A DNA stretch of 46,238 nt from Bacteroidota bacterium (lineage in GTDB: Bacteria; Bacteroidota; Rhodothermia; Rhodothermales; Bin80): contig JAPOUL010000080.1 of NCBI GenBank assembly GCA_026708685.1, positions 1 to 46,238 of the forward strand. The letters are read 5' to 3'. Position numbers and translations under genes: made by a program. The notes beneath the pieces are model-generated. The model had not been told where the DNA came from. It worked only from the letters and a program-made list of their open reading frames with translations, and searched no databases. This document shows positions 27,065 to 36,725 of this stretch, piece after piece. Every line of letters starts with the position of its first letter. Positions within the stretch are counted from its first letter, which is position 1.

Positions 27065-30000
27065 ATGGTCTTGGGTTGGAAAAAGTTGATCGATTTTGGC
27101 CTTTGGTGCTTGGGTGCGTGGGTTCCGTATGGATACGAGATCACCGGTTCTAACTTTTTTGCGATCCACAAAGTAAGATGCTTCCATGTCTTGATCCATC
27201 ATGCCTTGATCTTGTGTTTTCTTGGTGCATTGTTACACCCTGGTGTCGCCTATGCTCAGATTCAACCGTTCCTCAGCCTACCCTCTTCAGAGATAGAATC
27301 CTCTGAAGAGTTGATCTTGAAACCACCTGCGGAAAGTGAGATGAAGATGATTCATATCCATCGTCTACTTTCTTACCGTAATCTCCCCCTTCCCATAGAT
27401 GCGATTCAAGTAGTTAAACCGCAATATGATCCAATCATCATTGGGTCTGCTGTGGACATGAACCAAAAGAATTTTTTCGTGAGGATGGATAAGCCCTCCC
27501 GGTTGCAGGATGTGAGTTCTTACAGCCTTTCCACCTCATCGGTGCTGGAATCAGAAGCAAAACCCAAGATATGTTTAGAAATGTCACCTTGGGTTCGCTC
27601 AGCCATGGGTGATCTTGTAGAAGTCAGAGCTGGCGATCCAATCACTGCAGTTGCTACGATTGATCGGCCAAGAAGTAGCATTACGTACGTAAAACTTCTT
27701 TTCCTTGAAAGTGACGGAAATCCTTCAAGCTTACGCGGCCTCATTTCTGGAATACCCGATTGGATTGAGATTCCTGCTGGAAAATACAAATCTAGTCCTC
27801 TTAAACTACAAACTCATTGGGACGGACGTGATGATCTAGTAGTATTGGGAGGGCTTGTAGGAAAATCCTTTTCAAATGGTTTTCACCGCGACTGTCTGTG
27901 CCCTAGTGTAGTTATCTACCATGGAGCCCCAACGCTATCGGTATCTCCCAATCCAGTTGATGATGGTAATCCTGTAACAATCACTACAGAATTTGAGAAC
28001 ACTGTATCCAGCGATCAGACCATACATTTGGTCTACCCTAATGAGTTCAACGATTCAGCTTGGGATCGTTATCACTATAAACAATTAAAATCCATTACCG
28101 TCAAGGCAAATGCAACTGAGGGAACCGGGACCATTCCGACCTACGAATTTTCGGGCGGTGGACAAAAGTCATTTGATGTAGGCATTCATCTCGCCCGTAT
28201 TCCGATTTTAGGAAATATAATTGTACAAAAAAAAACGGTAACGATCATTGATAATGAACATCCAGAAGTTTCTTTCAAATCGGCTGAATCTAATTCAGAT
28301 GAAGACAGTGGCAGCGAGATTGTGGCATTGACCATTGATCCTGCACCTGAAACAGCATTGACTGTGAACTACAGATTGGGAGGTACCGCTACTTTAAGCA
28401 CTGACTATGAAATCACAAAATCTGGAACAGTGACGGTGCCGAAGGACTCAACATCTGCGGAGATTCCAATCACAATTCTTGATGACAACGAAGATGAGCC
28501 GGATGAGACGGTGATCCTAACATTATCCGACGGAGGTAGTGCCTATGCACTTGGAAGCATCATAGAACATACGCTTACCATTACCGATAATGATACCTCG
28601 GCAGTCAGTTTCGCAGTGGGCACATCCACTGTACAAGAAGACAAGGGTATTCACAATGTAACGTTAACTATTGATCCCGCTCCTGCCAAAGCATTGACCG
28701 TGAAGTACGCGGTAGATGGAACTGCAACTGAAGGTGCTGATTACTCTATTCCACATTCTGGCAATGTCACGGTGCCGAAAGATTCAACCTCAGTGAAAAT
28801 ACCCATCAGTATTATCAAGGACGATCCGATTGAGCAGGACGAAACGATTGTGCTTACTCTGACCGATGGTGGTGATGCCTACAATCTCGGAAGCATACAA
28901 ATCCATACACTCACCATCACCGAACCTGATCCATCTGAAATTCAATTTGCGTTGGACAAATCTGTTGTTGAAGAAGGCACAAATGAACCTCAAAAGATAG
29001 AATTAACCATCAATCCTGCCCCTCCTGCCGAACTGACCGTGAACTATAGGATAGCTGATCAAAGCACTGCAATCGTAGATGTAGATTACTCCATTACAAA
29101 TTTAGGAACGGTGACAATTCCTGTCGGTGAAACCTCCGTGGACATTCCAATCAATATTGTAGACGACCAAGCGAATGAGCTTCAGGAATCGGTCATCTTC
29201 ACCCTGGCCGCCCATCCATCCTACACCCTTGGAAGCATACAGGAGCATACACTCACGATTACCGACGATGATATCCCTGCAGTCGGTTTTGTAAAGTCCA
29301 CATCTGTTGCTAATGAAGATAAAGGCACTCACAATGTAGCATTGACCATTGATCCCGCCCCTGCAACAGAATTAATTGTAACCTATACTCTGGAAGACAC
29401 CGACAATGCCGCAACCGAAGGCATTGATTTCTCCATTACAACTTTGGGCACGGTGACGCTACCATCAGGTAAACCATCGGTGAATATTCCAGTCGTCATT
29501 CGAGATGATAATGATGATGAAAAAAACGAGACGGTCACTCTTGTACTGACTGATGATGATGGAGCTTACGAAATCAAGAACCACAGAAGACATCAAGTTC
29601 TAATACTGGATGACGACGAATCGGAAGTAGTCCCGGTCAATGTAACGTTATCCGCAAGTCCTGAAAAGGTAACTGAAGGTGAAATAGTTACTCTGACGGT
29701 TACCCTGTCTGAGCCCTTATCCAATCATGTGGATATCTCCCTCAAAGATACACCCGGAGTACCACCAACCGATTCGAAAGATTATGGAATCATTCCAACC
29801 ATAAGAGTTGATGCAGGAGAACGTACTGGATCCGGCACGGTCAAAATCAATGATGATGATATTTCTGAGGGTGATGAGCAATTTACGGTTGCTTTGGATG
29901 TGTTACCGGAAGGAACCGATCGTGGTAGCCCTTTTTCCGTTAACATTATGATTCAAGACAATGCCCCCCTTCCAGTGGAAGCGTCCTTGACCGTTTCCCC

Positions 30001-33000
30001 CAAGTCAGTAGATGAAGGGCAAACCGTAGAGGTAACAGCATTGATCACCAACAAGCTTGAAACGGATATCACGATTCCACTCATATATGATGACCAGACA
30101 CAATATCCACCCGAGTCTGGCGATTATACCCCACTTGAAGACATTACAATTGTCAGCGGCCAGATTACAGGTTCTGGACAAATCCGAACTCACGAAGATA
30201 AAGATGATGACAATGAGGAATTCACTGTTTCAATTGAGAATATGGATTCAGAATACTGGATTCCCAGTGAAAATGCTAGTGAAACGGTGACCATTCAAGA
30301 TACCAGGACATCCTTACGTGTGGATCTGTCGAATGCCCCATCCGATCGCGTCTCTGAAGGAAATCAAGTGACTATTACAGCAACCTTAACCGAGAGCCAA
30401 AACGAACCTGTTACGATCCCCCTAATCCTTGTAAATGAAACCACCAGTGATGAGGACTATGTAGCCCCTGACCCGCGTGTCATTGAAATAGCTGCTGGGA
30501 GTACAAGCGGCTCCTATGTTATTTCCACCACGTATGATGACGTAGATGAAGGGGAGTTTGAGATCTTCATCGTGTCTATGGATGAAACACAGTTACCGTC
30601 TGACCTTGAAGTCGGGAACTCCTCTGTTGAAGTGAGAATTACTGATGACGATGATGCTGCAATCAATGCAGATCTTCGTGTTACCGTTACTGAAGGAAAG
30701 CAAGAAAACATTGAAATAGCCCTCAATTCACGGCCGCTCATAAATGTAACGGTAAATATCACTGCGAATTCAAATTCAGCGTTAAGCTTCTCACCACCTG
30801 TGCTTCAATTCACCCCCGAGAATTGGGGTGATACTCAACCTGTTGTACTCGATGCCCAAGACAATCAGATAGTCGGCGAAAATGACCCAGTAACTCTGAC
30901 GCTGACTACAAATGGATATACCTCAGCACCTCATAATATTGGAGTTATCATTCTTGATAATGATACACCAGGAATAGATATCCGCCCTTCATCACTTACC
31001 ATTGAAGAAGGAGATACAAAATCATTGATGGTGGCTCTTTTAAAAGCCCCATCTGATCACGTGACCGTGACGATCCCCGGTTCTGAGAAGAATTTAACAG
31101 TCAATAAAAAAACTCTGGAATTCACTCCTGATACATGGAGAAAACATCAAGAGATTAAACTCACAGCCCAGCCATTGGATGAGGATGAAGAGTCTAAAAC
31201 TGTAACACTCTTCCTAACTGGATCAGGCGGCGGTTATGATGACACCAACCATACCGTTCCGGTTACGATTATTGAAAAACCTCCTCCTCCTATACCAACC
31301 CTTTCAATTTCTGATAATTCCGCTACAGGCACCAACGGGGAGATCCAAATGCATGTGACCTTAGAACCTGCAAGCCAAAAGGTCGTTACGGTGGAATATG
31401 AGACATCAGATGATACCGCAACGGATGGAAAGGATTATGTCGCATCACGCGGCATTATGATTTTTGATGCAGGTGCAACGAGTGGAGTCATCCAAATTAT
31501 GCTGAATAAAAATGATAACTTAGATGGTGATAAGAGTTTTAAGGTTACCTTATCCAATCCTCGCAATGCGATTGTTCGCGGTGATGGTGTCGGAATAGCA
31601 ACCATTCGTGATAAAAATTCACCCGCGTCTTTGACGATTAGCGATGCATGGGTCGTAGACTCTGAGGCGTTCGTACAGTTTGTGGTCACCGTATCGGAGC
31701 CCCAATCCATGCCCGTGTCCGTTGAGTACCGTACGCAAGATGTAACGGCCACAGGAGGAGAGGATTATGAACCTCAGGCAGGATTGGTCACTCTTGCACC
31801 TGGAAAGGTTGAAGCGGTTATTGCAGTCCCTCTATTGAAGGCGGGGACAAACTGGAAACAGGAGAGCTTTGCGGTCCACTTGATCTCATCAGAGAATGCC
31901 CAGATTACTAAATCTGTCGGGGTGGCAACGACTCAAAATTCGGCTGAGCAAGATATGCATGTACTCACTGCTTATACGACCCGGTTCGTGCGGAGCTCTT
32001 CAGTCCAAATTGTAGAGGCACTGCAGCAAAGATTCCGTTCAGATGGAAATCATTCTGTATGTGGTGCGCAGGAACGTGCGGAAGCGGTGAGAATGTATGG
32101 TGGGAATTCATCATGGAACCCATCGCTGGGCGAATTACTCTCTGGATGTCATATGTCTGGATCTACAACTACATCCAGCGGTCAGTTCAGTGTTTGGGGG
32201 CGTGGAGCATTCCAGCAGTTTCAAGGTCATAGCGATGATGCACTTACCCTACGAGGTGAGGTGACCACCGGGATGCTGGGGGTAGACTATCAATGGAATC
32301 AGCAGGAAAGCACTGGAAATTGGCTTGTCGGGATGCTTGTGTCTCAAAGCCATGGTGATGGTTCATTTGATAGGGCAAGCGAATCTGGAAACCTCGCGGC
32401 AAACTTGACCAGAGTTCATCCGTACATTTCCTATTCCGGTAACGAGTGGCTGGTTTGGCTCAGCGGCGGCTATGGTTGGGGCAATGTCCAGCAAGATGCA
32501 TTGAAAAGAGATCTGACCTCTCGGTTTGGAGCACTTGGAATGCATGCCCATCTCACATCCATAGATGCTGTACGTCTTTCCTACCATGGAGATGTTCTGC
32601 TGACCGATGCCAAGGTGCAAGCACAACCTATACAAGAAGACGTAATACGGGTTCGTGTGGGAATGGAAGGGGCCTTCCAGATTTTGCAAGGAGTACAACC
32701 GTATGTAGAAGCGAATGTACGTCAGGATGGCGGAGATGCAGAAACTGGACTTGGATTGGAGCTGGGAGCAGGTGTGCGAATGAATTATCCCGCATGGCAT
32801 TTGAAAGCGGATCTGTACTCTCAGAGATTGGTACTCCATACTGCAGATGGATTTACAGAATGGGGATTCTCTGGATCCGTGCAACTCGGTCGCCGCTCCG
32901 AAGGGTTGATGGTACTCCTTCGCCCATCTTGGGGACCCGCCCAGACCATGTCCCTCTACCATCAAAGAACCATTCTTGACCCTACCCCGTCAGATCAAGC

Positions 33001-33226
33001 GACCTATCGTACCGATCTTGAACTGGGTTATGGAATGCCTTGGAAGTCTACTGTCGTACGATCCGTCATGGGAGTGACACAATTACCCTACGGAAGACTG
33101 CTTCGATTGGGCGGCGAATTAAGCCCTTGGAATCAAGCACGCTTTTCTATATCAGCACTAGGGTACCACCAACAACTCTCGGTGGAAAATGTCAGTTTTA
33201 ATGTGCAAGGATCCCTTATCTTCTAA
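27065..33226 (+). CDS. Giant Calx-beta-like repeat protein with C-terminal barrel (autotransporter-like)
   Basis: Reading frame of 2053 codons. A signal peptide (LILCFLGALLHPGVAYAQ) sits after an unusually long lead; a TTG at 27191 would give a normal 24-residue signal, so the ATG at 27065 is uncertain. Residues of about 300-400 form an unclear N-terminal domain. From about residue 398 to 1630 run about eleven modules of about 110 residues; the first four fit Calx-beta well (TATLSTDYEI, VTVPKDSTSAEIPI, DDNEDEPDETVILTLSD). The later ones are more diverged (TEGEIVTLTVTLSEPLSN). After a linker, residues of about 1710-2053 carry alternating beta-strands (VWGRGAFQQFQG, GMLGVDYQW, VGMLVSQSHGDG) and end in F, as outer-membrane barrels do. 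Calx-beta modules usually bind calcium between domains. It is probably a surface-exposed adhesin or display protein. Confidence 0.8.
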   Translation: MVLGWKKLIDFGLWCLGAWVPYGYEITGSNFFAIHKVRCFHVLIHHALILCFLGALLHPGVAYAQIQPFLSLPSSEIESSEELILKPPAESEMKMIHIHRLLSYRNLPLPIDAIQVVKPQYDPIIIGSAVDMNQKNFFVRMDKPSRLQDVSSYSLSTSSVLESEAKPKICLEMSPWVRSAMGDLVEVRAGDPITAVATIDRPRSSITYVKLLFLESDGNPSSLRGLISGIPDWIEIPAGKYKSSPLKLQTHWDGRDDLVVLGGLVGKSFSNGFHRDCLCPSVVIYHGAPTLSVSPNPVDDGNPVTITTEFENTVSSDQTIHLVYPNEFNDSAWDRYHYKQLKSITVKANATEGTGTIPTYEFSGGGQKSFDVGIHLARIPILGNIIVQKKTVTIIDNEHPEVSFKSAESNSDEDSGSEIVALTIDPAPETALTVNYRLGGTATLSTDYEITKSGTVTVPKDSTSAEIPITILDDNEDEPDETVILTLSDGGSAYALGSIIEHTLTITDNDTSAVSFAVGTSTVQEDKGIHNVTLTIDPAPAKALTVKYAVDGTATEGADYSIPHSGNVTVPKDSTSVKIPISIIKDDPIEQDETIVLTLTDGGDAYNLGSIQIHTLTITEPDPSEIQFALDKSVVEEGTNEPQKIELTINPAPPAELTVNYRIADQSTAIVDVDYSITNLGTVTIPVGETSVDIPINIVDDQANELQESVIFTLAAHPSYTLGSIQEHTLTITDDDIPAVGFVKSTSVANEDKGTHNVALTIDPAPATELIVTYTLEDTDNAATEGIDFSITTLGTVTLPSGKPSVNIPVVIRDDNDDEKNETVTLVLTDDDGAYEIKNHRRHQVLILDDDESEVVPVNVTLSASPEKVTEGEIVTLTVTLSEPLSNHVDISLKDTPGVPPTDSKDYGIIPTIRVDAGERTGSGTVKINDDDISEGDEQFTVALDVLPEGTDRGSPFSVNIMIQDNAPLPVEASLTVSPKSVDEGQTVEVTALITNKLETDITIPLIYDDQTQYPPESGDYTPLEDITIVSGQITGSGQIRTHEDKDDDNEEFTVSIENMDSEYWIPSENASETVTIQDTRTSLRVDLSNAPSDRVSEGNQVTITATLTESQNEPVTIPLILVNETTSDEDYVAPDPRVIEIAAGSTSGSYVISTTYDDVDEGEFEIFIVSMDETQLPSDLEVGNSSVEVRITDDDDAAINADLRVTVTEGKQENIEIALNSRPLINVTVNITANSNSALSFSPPVLQFTPENWGDTQPVVLDAQDNQIVGENDPVTLTLTTNGYTSAPHNIGVIILDNDTPGIDIRPSSLTIEEGDTKSLMVALLKAPSDHVTVTIPGSEKNLTVNKKTLEFTPDTWRKHQEIKLTAQPLDEDEESKTVTLFLTGSGGGYDDTNHTVPVTIIEKPPPPIPTLSISDNSATGTNGEIQMHVTLEPASQKVVTVEYETSDDTATDGKDYVASRGIMIFDAGATSGVIQIMLNKNDNLDGDKSFKVTLSNPRNAIVRGDGVGIATIRDKNSPASLTISDAWVVDSEAFVQFVVTVSEPQSMPVSVEYRTQDVTATGGEDYEPQAGLVTLAPGKVEAVIAVPLLKAGTNWKQESFAVHLISSENAQITKSVGVATTQNSAEQDMHVLTAYTTRFVRSSSVQIVEALQQRFRSDGNHSVCGAQERAEAVRMYGGNSSWNPSLGELLSGCHMSGSTTTSSGQFSVWGRGAFQQFQGHSDDALTLRGEVTTGMLGVDYQWNQQESTGNWLVGMLVSQSHGDGSFDRASESGNLAANLTRVHPYISYSGNEWLVWLSGGYGWGNVQQDALKRDLTSRFGALGMHAHLTSIDAVRLSYHGDVLLTDAKVQAQPIQEDVIRVRVGMEGAFQILQGVQPYVEANVRQDGGDAETGLGLELGAGVRMNYPAWHLKADLYSQRLVLHTADGFTEWGFSGSVQLGRRSEGLMVLLRPSWGPAQTMSLYHQRTILDPTPSDQATYRTDLELGYGMPWKSTVVRSVMGVTQLPYGRLLRLGGELSPWNQARFSISALGYHQQLSVENVSFNVQGSLIF

Positions 33227-33560
33227 CCGAAGCCATCAAGCATCTGATTGATCATCCATGTATAGTGATTACATGCCAACCTGTAATTGGCTACAGAAAT
33301 TCATGGTGTCAGGCAATGCATTTACAAGTGCAACATTGGACATGACTCGCCCTAGGCGTGGGGGATGTTCTTGGATGAGAAACATGCGAAAATGCCCCAT
33401 CTAAGATTGACCTATGGGTAGATAATCATCTGGTGTGGAACCCAATATACTCCGAAATCAGCCTGCACTCCAAGTGCATTGCTGTTACCGCCCAGATCTT
33501 GATGGGTGTGCCGTTCTTTCTTCGGTGGGTGTCGGATCGGACTATCCTCTTTCTCAGCCT
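33227..33560. other. Intergenic region, nothing recognised
   Basis: About 330 bases between the end of the giant protein gene and the end of the ATPase pseudogene, which converge here. No gene, tRNA or hairpin with a T-run was found. Confidence 0.4.
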
Positions 33561-34673
33561 CTATTGATTTGTCGGCCCGTATTCGGACACCAGCCACGTC
33601 TGCATGGAGGGAATGGGGATAGCATAGTCTCCGTTCGTGCACTCATCCAGTATGCCCTGTCGGAGCACGCGGCGAAACACTTCTACGGCATCCTCGCGGG
33701 AGTGGTTTTCCATGAGTGCGTCCATGAGCGATCGTTGGGTAATGGTGGCACCTATAGGTTGATCCGTGAATAGGTCCGCGATGAGGCTACGCTGCTCCCT
33801 ATTGATCCCGTGAGCACGGGTCTCGTAATACGCAAGTTAGTAGGCCCGCCCCACCTCCAGTACCCGTTCCAGCACGGCTTGAGTGGGCTTCTCACCACCC
33901 TCTGCAATGACTTGTCGCACCGCTTCTACGTAGCACATAATGTGGTGGGGCTATCCATGCGTCTGCTCGGCTATGGTTGGTATCCAGCCATCCGGTGGTG
34001 ATTCCATGCCAAATTGATGACGTAGATTGTCTTCAATCACTGCCCGCGTGAGATGGTGTCGAAGGGGCCGAGCCGCACCCTAAGGCCGTCCTCTATGCGG
34101 GACACGCCTATGGACTCAAATGCCATCTCAGTGTTTCCCGTCCGCCTGCAAGCAGGGTGACGGGACGGCCGACCTGACCGTTATGGATCATGTTTAGCGT
34201 GGATGTGGCCTCAACCTTGACGGAAGCGGGGGATGCAAGGTCAGCAATGTGCTGGGCCTCGTCCAGCAGTAGCAACAGCCCATTGCTACTGGTAGCCTCG
34301 CGGATGATATCGACGACGGATGACAGTTCAACCGTCTCCTTTTTTCGGAAAAAGTTTACGATCTTTGCGTTGATCCCCCGCCTCTCTCCCTTCAAGGTGT
34401 ATAGGGCACGCCTAGCCTTTTCGCCATGGCCGCGGGGTCGAGTAAGGCGGAGGGGGTGATATTGCCTGCTATCGTATAGCCGATACCCTCCGCGTGTCTG
34501 GACAACTCACTCATCAGTGCCGTTTTGCCTGTGCCAGGAGGGCCTTTGATGAGAAAGATGCTACCTCCTGCACAACTTTGATAGTGATCAAGTGCACGCA
34601 GGAAGGGATTGATGATTTCGTCCCTTCCATGAAAGTAGTGTGCAGGACCTCTGAACTCAATGAATTTGTGCAT
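33561..34673 (-). pseudogene. AAA-type ATPase gene, multiply frameshifted and stopped
   Basis: Remains of a P-loop ATPase that keep their order on the minus strand. Piece one (34673-34392) has FRGPAHYFHGRDEIINPF and Walker A GPPGTGKTALMSEL. A frameshift near 34395 leads to piece two, with GLLLLLDEAQHI (Walker B) and VTLLAGGRET. Another shift near 34123 gives FESIGVSRIEDGLRVRLGPFD, and a third near 34040 gives VIEDNLRHQFGME. Downstream, TAG at 33951-33953 (where THGWPHH is expected) and TAA at 33837-33839 interrupt a frame that ends properly at 33561. At least three frame changes and two stops mean it cannot be functional. The DEAQ Walker B and layout fit the STAND-like ATPases often linked to sensing or defence; the original role is unknown. 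Confidence 0.85.
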
Positions 34674-35062
34674 TTTTGCAGGGAAGGTTGAACGTATAAT
34701 TCCCAGTTACAGTTGATGTTCAAGTCAGCTAGGAGTAATTCTGGTAATATACAGGAATATGTAATTAACCGTGCTGGCACAGTGCGATGTTGGCTACTTG
34801 ACGTATGCATCCTCCAAGGATTAAATATCCAGATACCAACCGCATACTCCCGCGGCACTGGCGAAAATCGCCAATACTCGGAGGCAGAAGATCTTGGACA
34901 CTCCGCATAGTAAAGTCAAGAAGTGCTGATCTCCCCACTCTGGCATTCACGTAGATAATTCCCCAAACATAGATGAGCTAAATTTCATCCGAATCTCCAT
35001 GATGGGAACTATCAATTCATCCTTGGGGGGAAAGGTATAATACCACTGATCCAGTTACCTCT
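34674..35062. other. Intergenic region, nothing recognised
   Basis: About 390 bases upstream of the ATPase remnant and downstream of the YaaW-like gene. A 61-codon minus-strand frame (34765-34950) has no identifiable features. No RNA or repeat was seen. Confidence 0.4.
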
Positions 35063-35842
35063 TCATGGATTCTGAAGGCGAATGTCATCTTGCGCATGAA
35101 GATATGCCTCATTCTTTTCGGCATCAAGGCGTATACAACTGAGCCCCAAATACAGCAGTATTGGTACCGTCTTTCGGCGAGCGGGGCCTTGAAATTGCAG
35201 AATCGTCATTCCAATAGAAACGGCCCATGCTCCAGGGATGATTGTATGGACCCACCATGGAACTCGGGCAAATAAAAAAGCAAACAATGTGGCAGCAAGC
35301 TTTGCTCCAATCACGCGGGCCGTCCATCCAAACAACACGGTTTTGATGAGCCCCTGCACGACGAGCATTCCAAATGCTTGGAGTAGCACTGGAACAGCGA
35401 ATATGCCACCTGTCTTCTTCAAGAACGCAATCGCTCGCTTACGCTCTACCCCGAGTGACTCCAGAATTCGTTGCTGCTCTTCTGGTGTTAACTTCGAGAA
35501 AATATCCACGGCATACTGCTGGGCCATATCCATCAGCATGTCTCTTTCTGAACCACGATCTGCCAACGGAACTTTGAGAAATCTGCCCGTGTCACGGATC
35601 ATGTAACGAAAGTCCACAGCGGGTTCAGCACCAGAAACCTTGCGAACTTGATAGGCGATCTTGCTACTTCCCAACAATCGAATTTTATGTTCAAGTCCTT
35701 CACATAATGCTCTACGATGCTCAGGAACATCTATATTCTTGAGATGCTCCTTCAGATGTGAACATGGATCAAATGGACCCTGAATGATCTTGATCAGATA
35801 GTCATAATCTTCGGGGGAAAGTTCAACCAGTAGATCCTGCAT
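35063..35842 (-). CDS. YaaW-like (UPF0174) protein
   Basis: Protein of 259 residues resembling the YaaW/DUF3944 family of unknown function. The order is an N-terminal helical part (LSPEDYDYLIKII, EHRRALCEGLEHKIRLLGSSKIAYQVRKVSG), a charged central region (KLTPEEQQRILESLGV), and then hydrophobic segments (IFAVPVLLQAFGMLVVQGLI and the following ARVIGAKLAATLFAFLFARV, GAWAVSIGMTIL) that could cross or line a membrane. The overall layout and the RxxxxIPxxxxLxxIR-like end (TVPILLYLGLSCIR) match what I remember of E. coli YaaW. It lies 127 bases after the rlmB operon, same strand, so is probably a separate transcript. Confidence is moderate because similarity is judged by eye. Confidence 0.6.
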   Translation of the reverse strand: MQDLLVELSPEDYDYLIKIIQGPFDPCSHLKEHLKNIDVPEHRRALCEGLEHKIRLLGSSKIAYQVRKVSGAEPAVDFRYMIRDTGRFLKVPLADRGSERDMLMDMAQQYAVDIFSKLTPEEQQRILESLGVERKRAIAFLKKTGGIFAVPVLLQAFGMLVVQGLIKTVLFGWTARVIGAKLAATLFAFLFARVPWWVHTIIPGAWAVSIGMTILQFQGPARRKTVPILLYLGLSCIRLDAEKNEAYLHAQDDIRLQNP

Positions 35843-35969
35843 CTCTATAAGTGGAGTGATCTCTTCATCTAACGGATACGCACTTCTATGATGGAAAGTT
35901 TTTCATCTCAATCAATTTGCTCATGAGTAAATCTTGATCCTATTCAGAATGCCGATCTCAAGGATGAAT

Positions 35970-36725
35970 TCAAGGTGACGGCTGACACGCTTTGGCAAGT
36001 AGAATTCCCGTCGCTACTGAGGCATTGAGTGACTCCATATCTCCACTGATCGGAATTGACAACAGTTGATCACAAAGCCTCTCGGTATCTGAAAAGAGTC
36101 CTCGACCTTCACTGCCAATCACAAGTGCAATCGGATATTTCCAGTTGATATCCCACATGGATACAGACCCGCTATGTGATGCTCCATAGACATAGTATCC
36201 CCGCTCCTTGATTTCACCAATGACATCTGCGAGTCGACCGACTCGGGCAATGGGAATCCGCAATGCAGCTCCACTGCTGGCTTTGACCATGGCTGGACTT
36301 ACGGGTGCCATATGATGAGAACTGACAAGAATTCCCTTTACATCAAAAGCAACCGCACAACGGACGATGGCTCCAAAATTTCTTGGATCCTGAATTCCAT
36401 CCAACAACAAGAGCCGCGGCTGTAACGAACGTACCGTATCAAGATCGGGAGCGATCTTTGCCAACATTGCAGTATAGTCTGCATAAGCAAATGCAGGTTG
36501 TACTGCTATGACTCCCTGATGCAATGCTCCCCCAGCCAATCGTTTGAGGCCACCAGCGGGCAGAACCTGTACAGGTATTTGTTTTTGATGTGCTAGACTG
36601 CGAATGTGATGTAGCCGTTTGGCATCTCTGAGCAGATATATTTTTTCAATTGAATGGGGATTCCGCTCCAACACCTCACGCACTGGATTTCTTCCCGCAA
36701 TGATGAGGGGGGTATGATCAGACAT
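35970..36725 (-). CDS. rlmB: 23S rRNA 2'-O-methyltransferase (RlmB/TrmH family)
   Basis: SPOUT methyltransferase of 251 residues. Known members methylate the 2'-OH of G2251 in 23S rRNA. Conserved family motifs are all visible: LDGIQDPRNFGAIVR, VIGSEGRGL, and IPISGDMESLNASVATGILL, which forms the SAM-binding knot. The N-terminal part (IAGRNPVREVLERNPHSIEKIYLLRDA) is the substrate-binding lead of RlmB-type proteins. It overlaps the upstream PLP-decarboxylase stop by 8 bases and is the last gene of the run from obgE. Confidence 0.93.
   Translation of the reverse strand: MSDHTPLIIAGRNPVREVLERNPHSIEKIYLLRDAKRLHHIRSLAHQKQIPVQVLPAGGLKRLAGGALHQGVIAVQPAFAYADYTAMLAKIAPDLDTVRSLQPRLLLLDGIQDPRNFGAIVRCAVAFDVKGILVSSHHMAPVSPAMVKASSGAALRIPIARVGRLADVIGEIKERGYYVYGASHSGSVSMWDINWKYPIALVIGSEGRGLFSDTERLCDQLLSIPISGDMESLNASVATGILLAKACQPSP

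Noticed and set aside
26921-27202. 93-codon minus-strand frame overlapping the start of the giant repeat gene
   Set aside because: Composition is plausible, but no family was recognised and it is antisense to a strongly supported gene, so it was not called.
33435-33773. 112-codon plus-strand frame
   Set aside because: It lies mostly antisense to the tail of the ATPase remnant, whose minus-strand reading makes better protein sense.
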